Source: Pseudomonadota bacterium (GTDB lineage Bacteria > Pseudomonadota > Alphaproteobacteria > Rhizobiales > Xanthobacteraceae). Taken from it: a DNA stretch of 10,274 nt. Location of the stretch: positions 1-10,274 of the forward strand of contig JAEYTQ010000415.1 in NCBI GenBank assembly GCA_023433965.1. Direction: 5' to 3'. A model generated the notes under the pieces. That model saw only the letters and a list, made by a program, of their open reading frames with translations, made no database searches and was not told where the DNA came from. Of this stretch, positions 5,861 through 10,274 are shown piece after piece. Every line of letters begins with the position of its first letter. Positions within the stretch are counted from its first letter, which is position 1. A program made the translations under genes and the position numbers.

Positions 5861-8203
5861 TTAAGCCGCGTGGATGGTGCGCCACACCCGGTCGGGGGTT
5901 GCGGGCATCTCCAGATTGTTCTTGCCGATCGCATCCGTGATCGCGTTGATCACGGCCGCCGATGCCCCGATCGCGCCGGCCTCGCCGCAACCCTTGATGC
6001 CGAGCGGATTGCCCGGGCACAGCGTCGTGGTGTGGGAGAGGTTGAACGAGGGCAGATCGTCGGCGCGCGGCATGGCATAGTCCATGAACGAGGCCGTGAC
6101 CGGCTGGCCGTTGGCATCGTAGATCGCGTGCTCGAGCAAGGCCTGGCCAATTCCCTGCGCCAGGCCGCCATGGACCTGGCCTTCGACGATCATCGGGTTG
6201 ATCAGCCGGCCGAAATCGTCGGCGGCGACGAAGTTGACGAAGGAGGTCTTGCCGGTGCCGGGATCGACCTCGAGTTCGCAGATATAGGCGCCGGCCGGGA
6301 AGGTGAAGTTGGTGGGGTCGTAGAAGGCGCTCTCCTTCAACCCCGGCTCCATGCCTTCAGGCAGGTTGTGCGCGGTGTAGGCCGCGAGCGCGACCATCGG
6401 AAGGGCGATCGCCTTGTCGGTGCCTGTCACCTTGAACTCGCCGTTCTCGATGACGATGTCGGCTTCTGATGCCTCCAGCGCATGCGCCGCGATCTTCTTG
6501 GCTTTGGATTCCATCTTCTCCATCGCCTTCAGGATCGCGGTGAGGCCGACGGCCGCCGAGCGTGAGCCGTAGGTGCCCATGCCGAACTGCACCTTGTCGG
6601 TGTCGCCATGGACGATCGAGACCTGGCTGATCGGAATCCCCAGGCGCTCGGCAACGAGCTGGCAGAAGGTCGTCTCGTGACCCTGGCCGTGGCTGTGCGA
6701 TCCCGTGAGGATCTCGATGGTGCCGACCGGGTTGACGCGCACCTCGGCCGATTCCCACAGGCCGACGCCGGCGCCCAGGCTGCCGACCGCCTTCGACGGC
6801 GCGATGCCGCAGGCCTCGATGTAGCAGGACACGCCGATGCCGCGCAGCTTGCCGTCGGCTTTCGCCTTGGCCTTGCGGGCGGGAAAGCCGGCATAGTCGA
6901 TCGCCTTCATCGCGGCGTCGAGGGAGGCGTTGAAGTCGCCGGTGTCGTAGGCCATGATCACCGGTGTCTGGTGCGGGAACTCCGTGATGAAGTTGGTCCG
7001 GCGCAACTGGGCCGGATCGACGTTGAGCTGCCGCGCGGCCGTTTCCATCAACCGTTCGATCAAATAGCTCGCCTCGGGGCGTCCCGCGCCGCGATAGGCG
7101 TCGACCGGCGTGGTGTTGGTGTAGACGCCGATCACCTCGGCATGGATCGCCGGGATGTTGTACTGGCCCGACAGCAGCGTCGCGTAGAGATAGGTCGGCA
7201 CCGAGGACGAGAACAGCGACATGTAGGCGCCGAAATTGGCGTAGGTCTTCACCTTCAGCCCGGTGATCTTGTTGTTGGCGTCGAACGCCATCTCGGCATG
7301 GGTGATGTGGTCGCGGCCGTGCGCGTCGGTGAGGAAAGCCTCGGTGCGGTCGCCGGTCCATTTGACCGGACGGCCGACCTTCTTGGAGGCCCACAGCGCC
7401 ACCATTTCTTCCGGATAGATGAAGATCTTCGAGCCGAAGCCGCCGCCGACGTCGGGCGCGATCACGCGCAGCTTGTGCTCGGGGGCGATGTTGTAGAACG
7501 CCGACAGCACGAGGCGGGCGACATGCGGATTCTGTGAGGTCGTATAGAGCGTGAAGTGCTCCTCGGCGGCGTCATAGTCGCCGATCGCCGCCCGCGGCTC
7601 CATCGCGTTCGGAGCGAGGCGGTTGTTGGTAACGTCGAGCTTCACCACATTGGCGGCCTTGGCGAAGGCGGCATCGGTGGCGCCCTCGTCGCCGATCACC
7701 CAGTCATAGACCTGGTTGCCGGGCGCTTCAGGATGAAGCTGCGGCGCGCCGGCCTTGATCGCGGCCTGCATGTCGGCGACCGCGGGAAGCTCCTCGTAGT
7801 CGACGACGACGGATTCCGCCGCGTCGCGCGCCAGATTCTTGCTCTCGGCGATCACGACCGCGACGGCCTGGCCGACGAAGCGCACCGTCTCCGGGGCCAT
7901 CGCCGGCCATGCGCCCATCTTCATCGGGCTGCCGTCCTTGGATGTGATGGCCCAGCCGCAGATCAGGTTGCCGACCTTGTCGTCGACCAGCTGCTGGCCC
8001 GTGAGCACCGCGACCACGCCCGGCATGTTCAGCGCGGCCGAAGAGTCGATCCTCTTCACCTTGGCGTGCGCGTGCGGGCTGCGGATGAAATAGGCATGAG
8101 TCATGCCCGTGAGCTTGATGTCGTCGACGTAACGGCCCTTGCCGGTAATGAAACGCTTGTCTTCCTTGCGCACGACGCGTGCGCCGATACCTTCAACACC
8201 CAT
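5861..8203 (-). CDS. coxL: Form II CO dehydrogenase-like molybdopterin large subunit
   Basis: The catalytic subunit of a xanthine-oxidase-family molybdenum hydroxylase, which would bind the Mo-molybdopterin-cytosine-dinucleotide cofactor. Its 780 residues are usual for the group. Visible motifs: the N-terminal [25 protein letters not shown] (251-259), the active-site loop AYRGAGR (369-375), SHGQGHETT (504-512) with the cofactor-contacting Gln507, and the catalytic glutamate E741 in [10 protein letters not shown]. The loop is the form II (BMS) type; true CO dehydrogenase has AYRCSFR with a Cys bound to copper, and that Cys is absent here. CO oxidation should therefore not be assumed; another aldehyde or heteroaromatic substrate is equally possible. 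The ATG at 8203 follows GGGAGG with seven bases of spacing. It lies between the small- and medium-subunit genes on the same strand. No maturation genes (coxDEFG type) are in the window. Confidence 0.94.
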   Translation of the reverse strand: MGVEGIGARVVRKEDKRFITGKGRYVDDIKLTGMTHAYFIRSPHAHAKVKRIDSSAALNMPGVVAVLTGQQLVDDKVGNLICGWAITSKDGSPMKMGAWPAMAPETVRFVGQAVAVVIAESKNLARDAAESVVVDYEELPAVADMQAAIKAGAPQLHPEAPGNQVYDWVIGDEGATDAAFAKAANVVKLDVTNNRLAPNAMEPRAAIGDYDAAEEHFTLYTTSQNPHVARLVLSAFYNIAPEHKLRVIAPDVGGGFGSKIFIYPEEMVALWASKKVGRPVKWTGDRTEAFLTDAHGRDHITHAEMAFDANNKITGLKVKTYANFGAYMSLFSSSVPTYLYATLLSGQYNIPAIHAEVIGVYTNTTPVDAYRGAGRPEASYLIERLMETAARQLNVDPAQLRRTNFITEFPHQTPVIMAYDTGDFNASLDAAMKAIDYAGFPARKAKAKADGKLRGIGVSCYIEACGIAPSKAVGSLGAGVGLWESAEVRVNPVGTIEILTGSHSHGQGHETTFCQLVAERLGIPISQVSIVHGDTDKVQFGMGTYGSRSAAVGLTAILKAMEKMESKAKKIAAHALEASEADIVIENGEFKVTGTDKAIALPMVALAAYTAHNLPEGMEPGLKESAFYDPTNFTFPAGAYICELEVDPGTGKTSFVNFVAADDFGRLINPMIVEGQVHGGLAQGIGQALLEHAIYDANGQPVTASFMDYAMPRADDLPSFNLSHTTTLCPGNPLGIKGCGEAGAIGASAAVINAITDAIGKNNLEMPATPDRVWRTIHAA

Positions 8204-8238
8204 GTCTGGTCCTCCCGACCGGAAATTGCCTTGACCGC

Positions 8239-8254
8239 GCCGTCGATCGACGGC
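8239..8254. other. 16-bp perfect palindrome in the coxS-coxL gap
   Basis: GCCGTCGATCGACGGC (8239-8254) is exactly self-complementary and lies in the 85-base gap between the small- and large-subunit genes. As RNA it can form a compact hairpin upstream of the large-subunit ribosome binding site, perhaps affecting mRNA stability or balance between subunits. No U-tract follows on the minus strand, so it does not look like a terminator. The role is inferred only. Confidence 0.4.
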
Positions 8255-8288
8255 TGCGACGGTTGTTCTTGTTTTCGAGGCGCGCCGC

Positions 8289-8774
<486 letters not shown>

Positions 8775-8809
8775 TTGAAGTCCTCCCAGGATGATTTTGA
8801 TTGGTTCTA

Positions 8810-8838
8810 ATTAGAGACAGCGACCCGGAACTTTGCAA
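8810..8838 (-). promoter_or_regulatory. Sigma70-like promoter of the coxS-L-M operon
   Basis: On the minus strand TTGCAA (8838-8833) is followed after exactly 17 bases by TCTAAT (8815-8810). Both match the housekeeping consensus at four of six positions, with ideal spacing. Transcription would begin near 8803, giving a leader of about 28 bases that contains the coxS ribosome binding site. No other promoter of this quality was seen in the gap. Confidence 0.6.
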
Positions 8839-8856
8839 CTAGGATTTTGGTCGCTG
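8818..8856. promoter_or_regulatory. Inverted repeat flanking the coxS -35 element, candidate operator
   Basis: CAGCGACC (8818-8825) and GGTCGCTG (8849-8856) are exact inverted copies, 31 bases centre to centre, close to three helical turns. One arm lies in the spacer between -10 and -35, the other just upstream of -35. Such an arrangement suits a repressor dimer or looped pair on this promoter. No regulator gene for it is in the window. Confidence 0.45.
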
Positions 8857-9106
8857 GCGTCATGGAAGAGTCATTGATCCCACGCGCTGCGCAATGATCG
8901 GACGGAGCGTGACGGCTTGGACATGAGTTGGCGGGCGTGGGATGCCAGCTTTGTCCGTCGTCGGATCGGCCTTTGGCCGACAGAGCCCGAAATCGTGCGG
9001 TCGGCCAAATTTACCGGCCCTTATCGATTCTGCCCTAGTTTTGCGCATCCGAGTCCGGGGGCGGGGCGCCTCCGGATTACGGCTGAAATGAAAATGGGGG
9101 TTGGGA
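8857..9106. other. Non-coding stretch upstream of the chemoreceptor, with small hairpins
   Basis: This is the rest of the 332-base gap between the divergent coxS and chemoreceptor genes. No credible gene is seen. It holds an inverted pair TCATTG/CAATGA (8871-8876 and 8892-8897), a perfect small hairpin TCGGCC-TTT-GGCCGA (8966-8980), and a nine-bp stem with one G-U pair in the chemoreceptor leader (9054-9062 with 9068-9076), ending 30 bases before the start codon. I could not place a confident promoter for the chemoreceptor. Confidence 0.45.
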
Positions 9107-10274
9107 ATGTCCGGGCGTATCGCGTCGCCGTCCAAGCGCAGTTTGTTTCCGACCCTCAGGTTCCGCGCAAAGATCGTTCTCGGCTTCGCCGCCGTGCTGG
9201 TGATCTCCGCTGGCAGCATGGCCTTCTCATATTTCGGCTTCGAACGGGTCGCCGCGGGGGTCGAATCCTACCGCAGCAGCGTGTCCGAGGCCGATTTCGC
9301 CCGCACCATCGACCGCGAGCTGCTCGCCTACCGTTCGGCTGCCAGATATTTCGTCGTCACCGGCAAGGAAGACGACGCCAAGGCGGCGCTGGACGCCGAG
9401 GCGAGCCTGAAGAACGCCATCGACCAAGCCGTCAAGGGCGCCAAGCAGCCGGCGCGGCAGGAAAGCCTCGACAAGCTCGCCAAGGAGTTTTCCGGCTTCT
9501 CCGCGACCTTCGCCAAGGTGCTCCAGGCCAAACGCGACAGCGCGCTGCTGGTGCAGAACCAGCTCCAGCGCCAAGCCAATCTCCTGAAGTACAAGCTCGA
9601 CGATATCGGCAACAGCGCTTCCGATTCCGAGGCGCAGGCCATCGAGTTCGGCACCAAGCAGGTCAACGCCCAATTCCAGACCGCGAGCGCTGCAGCCACC
9701 CAGTTCGTGCTGGCCTCCGATCAGGCGATCGCGAACAGCGCATTGGCGCGGCTGAAATTCGTCGAGAACTCGCTCAGTGCTGTCTATTCCATGGACGAAA
9801 AGATCGTCGCGGGCCTGAAGGACGCCAAGGCCATCCTCGGTGCCTATCGCGAAGCGCTGGAGAAGCTGATCGCCAACGCCAAGCTGGTCGACGGCCTCGT
9901 CGCCGAGATGAACGGCTCGGCCGGCGCGATCCTGCAAGGCGCGACCGCCATGAAGGCGGACCTCGTCGCCGAGCAGCAGCGGCTGGATGCCGAATCCGAA
10001 ACCACCATCGTGCAGACCGAGCACCTGGTGCTGATGCTGGCTATCGGCGGCACGCTGCTTGGTGCGGTCCTCGCCTTCCTGCTCGGCACCGGCATCTCGC
10101 GGCCGATGATCGCGATGTGCAAAGCGATGCGCGAGCTGGCGTCGGGCAATTTCGACGTCGTGCTGCCGGGCCTCGGCCGCAAGGACGAGATCGGCGAGAT
10201 GGCCGGCGCGGTCGAGGAGTTCAAGGTTCAGGCCGTCGCCAAGGCCGAGCGCGACGCCGCCGCCAGCGAAGTCC
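9107..10274 (+). CDS. Methyl-accepting chemotaxis protein, N-terminal part (cut by window edge)
   Basis: An inner-membrane chemoreceptor that senses a ligand in the periplasm and signals through CheA/CheW. The first 389 residues are in the window and the frame is open at its end. A basic N-terminus (1-22) precedes TM1 (about 23-45, IVLGFAAVLVISAGSMAFSY). Residues ~46-306 are long, Ala/Glu/Lys/Gln-rich helices consistent with a helical bimodular (HBM-like) sensor domain of about 260 residues, the type found in Pseudomonas McpS. TM2 is about 307-328. A HAMP domain follows, with the conserved proline P333 in GISRPM and the DEIGEM motif at 360-365. The cytoplasmic signalling domain would lie beyond the edge; a HAMP-containing histidine kinase or cyclase is not excluded. 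The ATG at 9107 follows GGGGG at about six bases; the ATGs at 9088 and 9094 are out of frame. Confidence 0.85.
   Translation, partial: MSGRIASPSKRSLFPTLRFRAKIVLGFAAVLVISAGSMAFSYFGFERVAAGVESYRSSVSEADFARTIDRELLAYRSAARYFVVTGKEDDAKAALDAEASLKNAIDQAVKGAKQPARQESLDKLAKEFSGFSATFAKVLQAKRDSALLVQNQLQRQANLLKYKLDDIGNSASDSEAQAIEFGTKQVNAQFQTASAAATQFVLASDQAIANSALARLKFVENSLSAVYSMDEKIVAGLKDAKAILGAYREALEKLIANAKLVDGLVAEMNGSAGAILQGATAMKADLVAEQQRLDAESETTIVQTEHLVLMLAIGGTLLGAVLAFLLGTGISRPMIAMCKAMRELASGNFDVVLPGLGRKDEIGEMAGAVEEFKVQAVAKAERDAAASEV

Noticed and set aside
5847..6020. Longer N-terminus for the FAD subunit starting at 6020
   Set aside because: The added residues overlap the large-subunit gene out of frame and are Arg/Gly-rich; the ATG at 5846 has a strong ribosome binding site and starts the recognised domain.
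6608..7537. 309-codon open frame on the plus strand inside the large-subunit gene
   Set aside because: It is antisense to clearly coding coxL sequence; its product is Arg/Gly/Asp/His-rich low-complexity text typical of antisense frames in GC-rich genes, with no recognisable domain.
5861..8203. Genuine CO dehydrogenase (form I)
   Set aside because: The active-site loop is AYRGAGR, lacking the copper-liganding Cys of AYRCSFR.
8860..9219. 119-codon open frame on the minus strand across the coxS-chemoreceptor gap
   Set aside because: It overlaps the chemoreceptor N-terminus head-on, has no ribosome binding site I can see, and reads as low-information Arg/Pro-rich sequence.
9227..10024. 265-codon open frame on the minus strand opposite the chemoreceptor
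   Set aside because: The plus strand encodes an evident TM-sensor-TM-HAMP protein; the minus frame is a mirror of its helical codons (Gly/Leu-rich) without motifs.

Overview
The window is GC-rich, strongly codon-biased DNA that looks like chromosome of an alphaproteobacterium. Gene content, protein style and the intergenic hairpin repeats ('CCCGGRATGAC' ends; 'GGGACCCATAA...' arms) resemble Bradyrhizobium or a close Nitrobacteraceae relative. That assignment is by recognition, not by a search. No tRNA, rRNA, IS element, CRISPR array or phage gene was seen.

Layout. (a) 1-3571 is an aromatic amino acid (tyrosine/phenylalanine) catabolic block: fumarylacetoacetase (fahA, +), a small cysteine-rich DUF1272 protein (-), an Lrp/AsnC regulator (-) and, divergent from the regulator, 4-hydroxyphenylpyruvate dioxygenase (hppD, +). 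HppD makes homogentisate; FahA splits fumarylacetoacetate into fumarate and acetoacetate. The steps between (homogentisate dioxygenase, maleylacetoacetate isomerase) are not in the window; one may lie just left of it. The lrp-hppD gap carries a dyad that could be the Lrp site. (b) 3734-4846 (-) is an alpha-methylacyl-CoA racemase of the CaiB/BaiF fold with all three racemase catalytic residues, preceded by a perfect 20-bp palindrome that looks like an operator. (c) 5046-8774 (-) is a three-gene operon, S-L-M order, for a molybdenum hydroxylase of the form II 'carbon monoxide dehydrogenase-like' group: [2Fe-2S] subunit, Mo-cofactor subunit (AYRGAGR loop, not the AYRCSFR loop of true CO dehydrogenase) and FAD subunit. 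It has a good sigma70-like promoter overlapped by an inverted repeat, and ends in a clear intrinsic terminator. (d) 9107-10274 (+) is the N-terminal part of a membrane chemoreceptor (two TM segments, long helical sensor domain, HAMP), cut by the window edge before its signalling domain.

The two convergent junctions (fahA/DUF1272 and hppD/racemase) each hold a hairpin-forming, probably dispersed repeat that may act as a two-way terminator. Overall the genes belong to known families; I did not find a convincing new system. The best leads are regulatory: the 20-bp palindrome with no regulator in sight, the inverted repeat on the coxS promoter, and the unknown substrate of the form II hydroxylase.
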